Below, piece by piece: positions 24,773 through 34,230 of a DNA stretch of 52,487 nucleotides. The number at the start of each line of letters is the position of its first letter. The first letter of the stretch is position 1. The DNA comes from Arthrobacter cryoconiti (GTDB lineage Bacteria > Actinomycetota > Actinomycetes > Actinomycetales > Micrococcaceae): positions 1-52,487 of the forward strand of contig NZ_JAJJBU010000035.1 in the NCBI RefSeq assembly GCF_020905375.1. The letters run 5' to 3'. Position numbers and translations under genes: made by a program. The notes under the pieces were generated by a model. The model saw only the letters and a program-made list of their open reading frames with translations, was not told the origin of the DNA and did not search any database.

Positions 24773-26158
24773 ATGAAGTATGCGAACTCCGTGCTGGACC
24801 TTGTGGGTAACACTCCGCTGGTGAAACTGAACAGGGTCACCGAAGGCGTTCAAGCCACCATTTTGGTGAAACTCGAATACCTCAACCCGGGCGGTTCCGC
24901 TAAGGACCGCATTGCCGTGAAGATGCTGGATCAGGCGGCCAAAGAAGGGCTGATCAAGCCCGGTGGCACCGTGGTGGAGCCCACCAGCGGCAACACCGGC
25001 GTGGCCATGGCAATGGTGGCCCAAGCCCGCGGATATAAGTGTGTGTTTGTGGTTCCGGACAAGGTAGGGGCGGACAAACGAGCTGTACTGGCGGCATACG
25101 GCGCAGAAGTGGTGGTGACACCCTCGGCGGTTGCGGCAGATAGCCCGCAGTCCTATTACGGTGTCTCAGATCGGCTGGTAAAGGAGATTCCCGGGGCTTA
25201 CAAACCCGATCAGTTCTCCAATCCGAATGGACCGCTCAGTCACTATGAGAGCACGGGACCAGAAATTTGGGCTGACACCGACGGTAAAGTCACGCACTTC
25301 ATAGCCGGTGTGGGCACTGGTGGCACCATTTCCGGAACGGGAAGGTTCTTGCGCGAGGCTTCCAAGCACCGCCCGGACACTGAGGGCGGCGAAGTACAAA
25401 TCATCGGGGCGGACCCGGAAGGATCCGTCTATTCTGGCGGTTCTGGCCGGCCATACTTGGTCGAGGGGGTGGGCGAAGATATTTGGCCTGCTTCTTTCGA
25501 CCCCAGTGTTCCGCATCAGATTATCTCCGTGACAGATCACGAGTCCTTTGCCATGACCCGCCGTCTGGCCCGGGAAGAAGGCCTGCTTGTCGGTGGATCC
25601 TCCGGCATGGCTGTGGTGGCGGCGCTGGAAGTTGCCAAGGGGCTGGGACCGGAAGCCGTCGTCGTCGTCCTTCTGCCGGATAGTGGACGTGGCTACTTAG
25701 CCAAGATTTTCGACGACACGTGGATGCAGTCCTATGGCTTTTTGAAGACCACCGACGAACCCGCGATTGGGGATGTCCTTCGGGCCAAGACCGGAAAGCT
25801 GCCGGATTTAGTTCACATCCACCCGAATGAGACGGTCCGGGACGTCATCAACTTGATGTCCGAATATGGCGTCTCCCAGATTCCCGTGCTCTCCGCCGAA
25901 CCGCCCGTGGTGATGGGTGAAGTTATCGGGTCGGTGGATGAGCGTACGCTGACCGGGAAACTGTTTCGGCACGAAGCTAAGCTGACGGACAAAATTACCG
26001 AACACATGCAAGCGCTGCTTCCGATCATCGGCTCGTTGGAACCGATTTCCGCCGCACGGAGCAAATTGCAGGACGTGGACGCACTGATGGTGACGTTTGT
26101 AGGTGCGCCCGTCGGGGTGCTGACACGTCACGACCTACTGAACTACCTCAACGACTAA
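24773..26158 (+). CDS. cbs: Cystathionine beta-synthase
   Basis: The 461-residue PLP enzyme condenses homocysteine with serine (or O-acetylserine) to cystathionine. The PLP lysine is Lys44 in NPGGSAKDRIAVKM, the phosphate loop is TSGNTGVAMAM near residue 75, and GVGTGGTISGTGRFL lines the active site. After about residue 335 come two CBS motifs (HPNETVRDVINLMSEYGVSQ and DVDALMVTFVGAPVGVLTRHD), a regulatory Bateman module. ATG 24773 gives the usual N-terminus MKYANSVLDLVGNTPLV. The metB gene follows 17 bp downstream, so the pair converts homocysteine toward cysteine. The same order is known from mycobacteria (cbs near metB). Confidence 0.95.
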   Translation: MKYANSVLDLVGNTPLVKLNRVTEGVQATILVKLEYLNPGGSAKDRIAVKMLDQAAKEGLIKPGGTVVEPTSGNTGVAMAMVAQARGYKCVFVVPDKVGADKRAVLAAYGAEVVVTPSAVAADSPQSYYGVSDRLVKEIPGAYKPDQFSNPNGPLSHYESTGPEIWADTDGKVTHFIAGVGTGGTISGTGRFLREASKHRPDTEGGEVQIIGADPEGSVYSGGSGRPYLVEGVGEDIWPASFDPSVPHQIISVTDHESFAMTRRLAREEGLLVGGSSGMAVVAALEVAKGLGPEAVVVVLLPDSGRGYLAKIFDDTWMQSYGFLKTTDEPAIGDVLRAKTGKLPDLVHIHPNETVRDVINLMSEYGVSQIPVLSAEPPVVMGEVIGSVDERTLTGKLFRHEAKLTDKITEHMQALLPIIGSLEPISAARSKLQDVDALMVTFVGAPVGVLTRHDLLNYLND

Positions 26159-26175
26159 TTCTCAAGGAGAAACCC

Positions 26176-27348
26176 ATGACTGCATCGGAAAATACAGGGT
26201 TCAACACTCGCGCCGTCCACGCAGGTCAAACACCTGACTCGAGCACGGGATCGGTGATCCCGCCGCTGTATCAAACCACCACTTTTGCCCAGGACGGGAT
26301 TGGCAAGCTACGCAACGGTTACGAATACGGCCGCGGCACTAATCCCACCCGGGATGCCCTGCAGAGTCAACTAGCCGCCTTGGAGGGTGGAAAGTTCGCG
26401 TTCAGCTTCGCCTCCGGTCTGGCAGCGGAGGATGCTCTGATCCGGGCGCTTTTGGTTCCTGGAGACCACATCTTGATGGGCAATGACGTCTATGGCGGAA
26501 CCTACCGGCTCATCAATAGGGTGTTGTCGGTGTGGGGGATCAGCAACGCTGCCGTTGACATGAACGACGCCGACGCGTTGGCGAGCGCTATTGCCGCCGG
26601 TGGGCCGGAGGGCGCAACGAAGATGATCTGGGTGGAGACGCCGTCGAATCCGATGATGAAAATTACGGACATCGCAGCTGTGGCCCAAGCAGCGCACGCT
26701 GTAGGCGCTGTGCTGGTAGTTGACAATACTTTCGCGTCCCCGTACCTGGCGAACCCGTTAGCGCTGGGAGCGGACGTGGTGGTGCACTCCACGACGAAGT
26801 ACATTGGCGGGCACTCGGATGCCTCCGGTGGCGCGATCGTACTCAACGACGCTGCTGCTGCAGAGAAGGTTGGCTTCGTTCAGTTCGCCGTCGGGGCAGT
26901 GTCTGCACCGATGGAGGCATGGCTGACCACGCGCGGGCTCAAGACCTTGGGCGTGCGTATGGACCGACACTGCGCCAACGCACAGAGCATTGCAGAATGG
27001 CTGCTGGCCCGCACGGAGGTAGAGCGCGTGCTCTATCCAGGGCTGGTCGATCACCCAGGTCACGAGCTGGCAGCGCGCCAAATGCGCGGCTTTGGCGGGA
27101 TGATTTCGGTACAGTTCAAAGGCGGAGAGAGCGCTGCGCGTACGGTGGCAGAATCAACGCATCTGTTCACTTTGGCGGAGTCACTGGGCGGCGTTGAATC
27201 GCTTATGAACTACCCGTCGGAGATGACGCACGCATCAGTGAAGGGCACCGAGTTGGCTGTGCCAGTGAATCTGATCCGGCTCTCCGTGGGCATTGAGGAC
27301 GTTACTGACCTCATTGAAGACTTGGATCAGGCCATCAGTTCACTCTGA
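26176..27348 (+). CDS. metB: Cystathionine gamma-synthase/lyase
   Basis: The 390-residue Cys/Met-metabolism PLP enzyme has Lys208 in VVVHSTTKYIGGHSDASGG as the Schiff-base lysine, YGRGTNPTRDALQSQLAALE as the substrate-phosphate region, and VDNTFASPYLANPLALGAD with the PLP-contacting aspartate. The family includes synthase and lyase activities that sequence alone separates poorly; next to cbs a gamma-lyase role releasing cysteine, ammonia and 2-oxobutyrate is plausible, while annotation tradition in actinobacteria is metB. An AAGGAG ribosome site precedes the ATG. Its stop lies within the stem of a terminator. Confidence 0.92.
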   Translation: MTASENTGFNTRAVHAGQTPDSSTGSVIPPLYQTTTFAQDGIGKLRNGYEYGRGTNPTRDALQSQLAALEGGKFAFSFASGLAAEDALIRALLVPGDHILMGNDVYGGTYRLINRVLSVWGISNAAVDMNDADALASAIAAGGPEGATKMIWVETPSNPMMKITDIAAVAQAAHAVGAVLVVDNTFASPYLANPLALGADVVVHSTTKYIGGHSDASGGAIVLNDAAAAEKVGFVQFAVGAVSAPMEAWLTTRGLKTLGVRMDRHCANAQSIAEWLLARTEVERVLYPGLVDHPGHELAARQMRGFGGMISVQFKGGESAARTVAESTHLFTLAESLGGVESLMNYPSEMTHASVKGTELAVPVNLIRLSVGIEDVTDLIEDLDQAISSL

Positions 27349-27379
27349 GGTCTTCGCGGTGAGCCCCAGAGTGAACTGA
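27335..27379. terminator. Terminator overlapping the metB stop
   Basis: TCAGTTCACTCTG (27335-27347) and CAGAGTGAACTGA (27367-27379) are exact 13-bp arms with a 19-nt loop. The left arm includes the last metB codons. It sits between convergent genes; no strong T-run follows. Confidence 0.7.
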
Positions 27380-27384
27380 CACTC

Positions 27385-28731
27385 TCACACTCTGGAGGCA
27401 ACGGCCCCCACACGTGTGGCGGCGTCGTAGGTGTAGACGGGCTTGCCGCCGATGAAGACCTTCATGGCCCGCTGCATGACATCGAGAGGGTCACCGCTCC
27501 ACAGCACCAGATCGGCATCCTTGCCTACCGCTAAGGAACCGATCCGATCCGCCAAGCCCAGTACCTTTGCCGGGTTGATGGTGATGGAACGCAAAGCGGT
27601 CTCCCTATCCAGCCCCTCCTTCACAGCGAAGGTGGCCTGATGGACCAGGAAGTTGATGGGTACCACCGGGTGATCGGTGATGATCGAGATCTCCACCCCG
27701 GCGGCCGCCAGTTTACCCGGATTGGCAAGGGAGCGGCCCCGCAATTCCGGTTTGGATTTGGCCGTGAAGAGCGGGCCAATGAGAACTGGTGTGCCACGCT
27801 TGGCCAGGACGTCGCCAATCACGTGAGCTTCGGTGCCGTGATCGATGACGAGGTCGTAGCCAAACTCGTCGGCTAACCGGATGGCCGTTGCCACGTCATC
27901 GGTGCGGTGGCAGTGCTGACGCCAGGGAATTTCGCGTCGGAGCACCATGGCCAGCGCCTCCATCTGGGCGTCGCGGGGGCGCGGCTCGGGCAAAGCCAAC
28001 CAATTTTGAGCGGCCATGAATGCTTTGCGGATCACCAGCGCCGTACCGAGCCGGGTGGAGGGAGTCTGCTTCTTTTCACCATAAAAACGCTTCGGATTCT
28101 CCCCCAGTGCTGACTTGAGACCACTGGGGGAGCGCAGAACCATTTCCTCGATGTAGCGCCCGTGGGTGTGCAACGCCACGGCCAGTCCGCCGATGGGGTT
28201 GGCGGAACCTGGGTTGACGTTCACGGCAGTGATACCTCCGGCCAGAGCATCGTCGAAGCCGGGGTCAAAGGGATCAACGGCGTCAATGGCACGCACGCCA
28301 GCCATGAGTGGATCGGTCGCCTCATTGACGTCGCTGGTGGAACCCAGCTCGCCTTCAGGGTGCATCCCGAGGTGGACGTGGGCGTCAATGAAGCCAGGCA
28401 GCAGCCACTGTCCCTGCGCATTCACTTCCTCCGCTCCGGCCGGGACCTGCACCGAGGCACCCAGAGCGAGGATTTTACCGCCCTCCACCAGAACGGTGCC
28501 ATGGAACGGTGCACCGTCGATCGGCACCACGTGGGCGTTCGTGATGGCCAGCACCCGCCTCTTTGCGGCTGCGGCCGCTTCCCGGATGGCTGCACTGATC
28601 GACGCCGTATCCGTGGCCGGCTTGGCAGGTGTTGCCTTGGACTTTCCGCTAGGGCTCGCCGCAGGCTTGGCCGGCTTGGTGACGCGCCCTGGAACGAAAG
28701 CAGGCTTGGACGTGGGCAGTGGGGGAGTCAT
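27385..28731 (-). CDS. Amidohydrolase (imidazolonepropionase-like)
   Basis: The 448-residue protein carries the metal-binding HxH of amidohydrolases in LLPGFIDAHVHLGMHPEGE, a later WRQHCHRTDDVATAIRLADE with the second-site histidines, DLVIDHGTEAHVIGD, and a final active-site aspartate in IITDHPVVPI. The N-terminal 50 residues are Pro/Ala/Lys rich and not conserved in type, so the true start may be internal even though a GAAAGG precedes this ATG. The closest known relatives hydrolyse cyclic amides or prolidase-like substrates; the substrate is not determinable. It is divergent from the SDR gene. Confidence 0.87.
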   Translation of the reverse strand: MTPPLPTSKPAFVPGRVTKPAKPAASPSGKSKATPAKPATDTASISAAIREAAAAAKRRVLAITNAHVVPIDGAPFHGTVLVEGGKILALGASVQVPAGAEEVNAQGQWLLPGFIDAHVHLGMHPEGELGSTSDVNEATDPLMAGVRAIDAVDPFDPGFDDALAGGITAVNVNPGSANPIGGLAVALHTHGRYIEEMVLRSPSGLKSALGENPKRFYGEKKQTPSTRLGTALVIRKAFMAAQNWLALPEPRPRDAQMEALAMVLRREIPWRQHCHRTDDVATAIRLADEFGYDLVIDHGTEAHVIGDVLAKRGTPVLIGPLFTAKSKPELRGRSLANPGKLAAAGVEISIITDHPVVPINFLVHQATFAVKEGLDRETALRSITINPAKVLGLADRIGSLAVGKDADLVLWSGDPLDVMQRAMKVFIGGKPVYTYDAATRVGAVASRV

Positions 28732-28828
28732 GAGGGCCTTTCAATGCGGGTGCGCTGGTGACGGCTGGATACTGGCGGACCTGTGGGCCCTCTCCCAAGT
28801 TACCCCGGCAGAGGCATAAGCTGGGCGC

Positions 28829-29578
28829 ATGCAACGCAAAATAGCACTGATCACCGGGGTGGGCCGTGCAGTCGGGATAGGAACAGGAATTGCCCGTGAG
28901 CTAGCTGCCGACGGTTGGGACTTGGTCCTTAGCTTCTGGCAGCCCTCTGATTCTCGCGAGCCTTGGGGCGTCCAGCGCGACGACGTCGCTGTGTTGAGTG
29001 CCGAACTTACCGCCGCCGGAGCCCGGGTCTGGGCCGTGCCGGCCGACCTGGCCGATCCGGACGCGGTTGATCGCCTGTTCGAGCAAATCGCCCAGGAAAG
29101 CGGAACCCTCCAGGGGATGGTGCTCTCTCACTCCGAGTCAGTGGACTCGGCCATTTTGGACGCCACCTTGGCGAGCTTTGAGACGCACTTTGCCGTCAAT
29201 ACGCGTGCCAGTTGGCAGCTCGTGGCCGCTTTTGCACGCCAGGCCGGGCCCGACGGCGGCGCCATTGTGGCCCTGACCAGCGATCATACGGCGTTCAACC
29301 TTCCCTATGGCGCGTCAAAAGGAGCGTTGGACCGGATCGTTATTGCAGCAGCACGTGAACTTGGAGGTGCGGGAATTAGCGCGAATGTTCTCAACCCCGG
29401 GCCCGTGGACACGGGTTGGATGGATGCCCGAACTCGTGTGGAGTTGACGGCTTTGCAGCCTGGCGGCCGGCTCGGTACCCCTGCTGATGTCGCGCCTAGC
29501 GTGGCGTTTTTGCTTTCACCCGGGGGACGCTGGATCAGCGGACAGCTACTGAAAGTGGACGGTGGCTTCAGCGCCTAA
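28829..29578 (+). CDS. Short-chain dehydrogenase/reductase (SDR)
   Basis: The 249-residue enzyme has a Rossmann start ALITGVGRAVGIGTGIAREL, in which the usual TGxxxGIG is present with a slightly expanded spacing, the catalytic Tyr-x-x-x-Lys in LPYGASKGALDR and the serine region in IVALTSDHTAFN. The structural NNAG is replaced by SHSE (LQGMVLSHSESVD), an unusual substitution. It ends with RWISGQLLKVDGGFS, the standard SDR tail. It lies just upstream of the kdp operator region but is unlikely to be functionally linked to it. The substrate is unknown. Confidence 0.88.
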   Translation: MQRKIALITGVGRAVGIGTGIARELAADGWDLVLSFWQPSDSREPWGVQRDDVAVLSAELTAAGARVWAVPADLADPDAVDRLFEQIAQESGTLQGMVLSHSESVDSAILDATLASFETHFAVNTRASWQLVAAFARQAGPDGGAIVALTSDHTAFNLPYGASKGALDRIVIAAARELGGAGISANVLNPGPVDTGWMDARTRVELTALQPGGRLGTPADVAPSVAFLLSPGGRWISGQLLKVDGGFSA

Positions 29579-29607
29579 AAGTAGCCCCAACTGAAGCGAT
29601 CGCTGCG

Positions 29608-29682
29608 CGTGTGAAAAACATGTCAAAAACGCGTCAAGAACGTGTCAAGAAACCATGCGCTGGCGTTAAGAACGTGTAAAAA
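29608..29682 (+). promoter_or_regulatory. Helically phased 11-bp repeats, likely KdpE operator
   Basis: Four consecutive 11-bp units run without gaps: CGTGTGAAAAA (29608), CATGTCAAAAA (29619), CGCGTCAAGAA (29630), CGTGTCAAGAA (29641). After 10 nt two more degenerate units follow back to back: GGCGTTAAGAA (29662) and CGTGTAAAAA (29673). The consensus is C-G-T-G-T-C-A-A-R-A-A. OmpR-family regulators such as KdpE bind tandem half-sites spaced 10-11 bp. The array ends about 70 bp before kdpF, with the AT-rich GATAAATCT (29695-29703) as a possible -10 region. Confidence 0.8.
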
Positions 29683-29752
29683 CGCCCCCCACGGCGATAA
29701 ATCTGGTGTGCGATGGATCCAGAGAACTTCTCGCACATGAAAGCAGGCAGTC

Positions 29753-29845
29753 GTGGAATTGGTGACGTGGTTAATCTTGGGGTTGGTGGGGCTGGGACTT
29801 GTGGTGTACCTGCTCACAGCCCTCATCCGGCCTGAGAAGTGGTGA
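29753..29845 (+). CDS. kdpF: KdpF small subunit of the potassium ATPase
   Basis: Translation from GTG 29753 gives 30 residues: MELVTWLILGLVGLGLV, then VYLLTALIRPEKW and a TGA stop. It is a single TM helix ending in the RPE-(K/R)-W/F pattern typical of KdpF, a lipid-like stabilising subunit of the KdpFABC complex. Its stop lies within the first codons of the longest kdpA frame, so the two are tightly coupled. The start is preceded by GCAGG. The gene is easily missed because of its size. Confidence 0.9.
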   Translation: MELVTWLILGLVGLGLVVYLLTALIRPEKW

Positions 29846-29853
29846 ACGCGACC

Positions 29854-31505
29854 ATGGAACTGAACGCCTTCGCGTTGGCCACACAGGTGGTCGTATTAAT
29901 AGTGGCACTCGGTGCGCTGCACCAGCCGCTGGGAGCCTATTTGGCTAAGACTTTTACCAGCCACAAGCATTTGGCATTCGAGCGTGTCCTGTACAAACTC
30001 TCCGGAGTGGAACCGCGGGCGGACCAGCATTGGAAGGTGTATCTGCGCTCGCTGTTGGCATTTAGCGTTGTGTCGATCGTGGTCCTGTTCGCCTTCCAAC
30101 TGCTTCAAGGTGTGCTCCCTTTCAACCAAGGCAATGGCACGGTTGACCCCTGGGTTGCCATGAATACGGCGGTTTCCTTCGTCACCAACACCAACTGGCA
30201 GACTTACGCGCCGGAAACCACCTTGGGCTTTGGTGTACAGATGCTGGGCCTGGCAGTGCAGAACTTCCTTTCCGCCGCCGTCGGCCTGGCCGTAGTTGTG
30301 GCACTTATTAGAGGTTTGGTCCGTGCTGAGACGTCTAATCTGGGCAACTTCTGGGTTGATGTGACCCGCGGAGCTCTCCGAGTGCTGTTGCCCATCAGCA
30401 TCATTGGGGCAGTTGTTCTGATCATCACCGGAGTCATCCAAAACTGGGGCGGCACAGACATCCACACGTTGGTCACCGGAGCACAGCAAACCGTTCCCGG
30501 CGGACCCGTGGCATCCCAGGAAGTCATTAAGTTGTTGGGGACCAACGGTGGCGGCTACTTCAATGCCAACTCCGCACACCCTTTTGAGAACCCCAATGCC
30601 ATCAGCAACCTCTTTGAAGTGTTCTTGATCCTGCTGATTCCCTTCTCGCTGCCCGCAATGTACGGGCGCATGGTGGGGGACAAACGGCAGGGCTACACGT
30701 TGCTGAGCGTTATGGCCGCGTTCTGGATTATTTCTACCGCGCTGATGGGCTGGGCCCTTGCCGCATTCGCCGGGACCGGAACCAGCGTAGGCGAAGGGAT
30801 TGAACAGCGATTTGGCGCCAACGGCACAGCGCTTTTTGCTACCGCCACCACGCTGACCTCCACGGGTGCTGTCAACGCGGCCCACGACTCCTTGCCACCC
30901 TTGGGTGGTGGGCTCGCGTTGGTGAACATGATGCTGGGAGAAATCGCTCCCGGTGGTGTGGGCTCAGGCTTATACGGACTTATGGTGCTCTCGGTGGTGG
31001 CCGTTTTCATCGGTGGGCTCATGGTGGGGCGCACTCCGGAAATGCTGGGGAAGAAGGTTGGCGCCGGGCAGATGAAGCTGGTAGCCGTGTACATTCTTGT
31101 AACCCCCACGCTGGTGTTGCTGGGCACCGCCATCACTGTCTCGATTCCGGCGCTTGCCGCGGCCGCTCCCGCCGAAGGACAGCATGGATTTAGCGAAATC
31201 CTGTACGCCTTTACCTCTGCGGCGAATAACAACGGCTCCGCTTTTGGTGGCATCACCAGCTCCGGACCGGGCCTGGCCACCATGTTGGCACTGGCCATGT
31301 TCATCGGCCGGTTCCTGCCCATCGCCCTGGTGTTGGCATTAGCGGGTTCCTTCGCGAAGCAACGCAAGATCCCCAACACCGCTGGCACCCTTGCCACGCA
31401 CGGGCCGCTGTTTGCCGTCCTGCTTGGCGGGATCGTGCTGATTCTTACCGCATTGACCTACTTCCCGGCGCTCACCCTGGGCCCGGCTGCTGAAGGACTG
31501 CTGAA

Positions 31506-31509
<4 letters not shown>
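29854..31509 (+). CDS. kdpA: KdpA potassium-binding and translocating subunit
   Basis: The roughly 551-residue membrane protein has about 10 TM helices and four selectivity-filter-like loops, including [61 protein letters not shown] and [20 protein letters not shown]. These bind K+ in the Kdp complex. ATG 29854 was chosen; GTG 29839 or 29842 upstream would overlap the kdpF stop and are possible. The stop overlaps the kdpB start (ATGA). Confidence 0.97.
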
Positions 31510-33623
<2,114 letters not shown>

Positions 33624-33627
33624 CACT

Positions 33628-34209
33628 ATGAACGCCTATGGACGCCAACTTTTTACCGCAGTGCGATTCCTGCTGTGCACCACGCTGATATTGGGCCTCG
33701 CCTATCCGGTCTTGGTCTTTGGACTAGGTCAGGTCATTGCCCCGGCCCAGGCCAACGGTTCAATCGTCAGTGTGGACTCAGAAGCCGTCGGTTCTTCCCT
33801 GCTTGCCCAACCCGTCACAGGGGTGGACTTCTTTTATCCGCGACCCTCTGCTGTTGAGTGGGATCCGGCGGGGTCTTCGCCTAGCAACTTCGGACCCAAC
33901 CAACCAGCCTTGCTGGAGTCCATCGCCAAGAACCGTGCGGAGGTGGCGGCCCGGGAGAAAGTAGCACCGGACACTGTCCCGATTGACGCGCTCACAGCCA
34001 GCGGCTCCGGGCTCGATCCGCAGATCTCCGTGGCCTATGCACAATTGCAGCGAGCCAGGGTGGCCGGCGCAACCGGCCTCGGCGAAGCCGCAGTTCAGGA
34101 ACTAATCAGCAAGAACACCAACAATGCGTTGGTGGGTTTTCTGGGGCAGCCCTCCGTTAATACGACCACCTTGAACGCCGCGCTGATCCAGGCGCGCCGC
34201 GCGCGCTAA
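33628..34209 (+). CDS. kdpC: KdpC periplasmic-facing assembly subunit
   Basis: The 193-residue protein starts at ATG 33628, four bases past the kdpB stop. One N-terminal TM helix (VRFLLCTTLILGLAYPVLVF) anchors an outer domain with GSSLLAQPVTGVDFFYPRPS, SSPSNFGPNQPALLESIAKN, ALTASGSGLDPQISVAYAQL and the C-terminal FLGQPSVNTTTLNAALI. These are the defining blocks of KdpC, which stabilises KdpFAB and tunes ATP affinity. Length is normal. Confidence 0.96.
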   Translation: MNAYGRQLFTAVRFLLCTTLILGLAYPVLVFGLGQVIAPAQANGSIVSVDSEAVGSSLLAQPVTGVDFFYPRPSAVEWDPAGSSPSNFGPNQPALLESIAKNRAEVAAREKVAPDTVPIDALTASGSGLDPQISVAYAQLQRARVAGATGLGEAAVQELISKNTNNALVGFLGQPSVNTTTLNAALIQARRAR

Positions 34210-34230
34210 GGTACTGCAAGAATAGGCGTT

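Noticed and set aside
29608-29682. Short CRISPR-like array
   Set aside because: The units are 11 bp, gapless for four copies and have no spacers; a regulator array before kdp explains them better.
29896-30885. 329-residue open frame on the minus strand inside kdpA
   Set aside because: It is fully antisense to kdpA, rich in His/Gln/Gly as expected from a shadow frame, and lacks any domain pattern.
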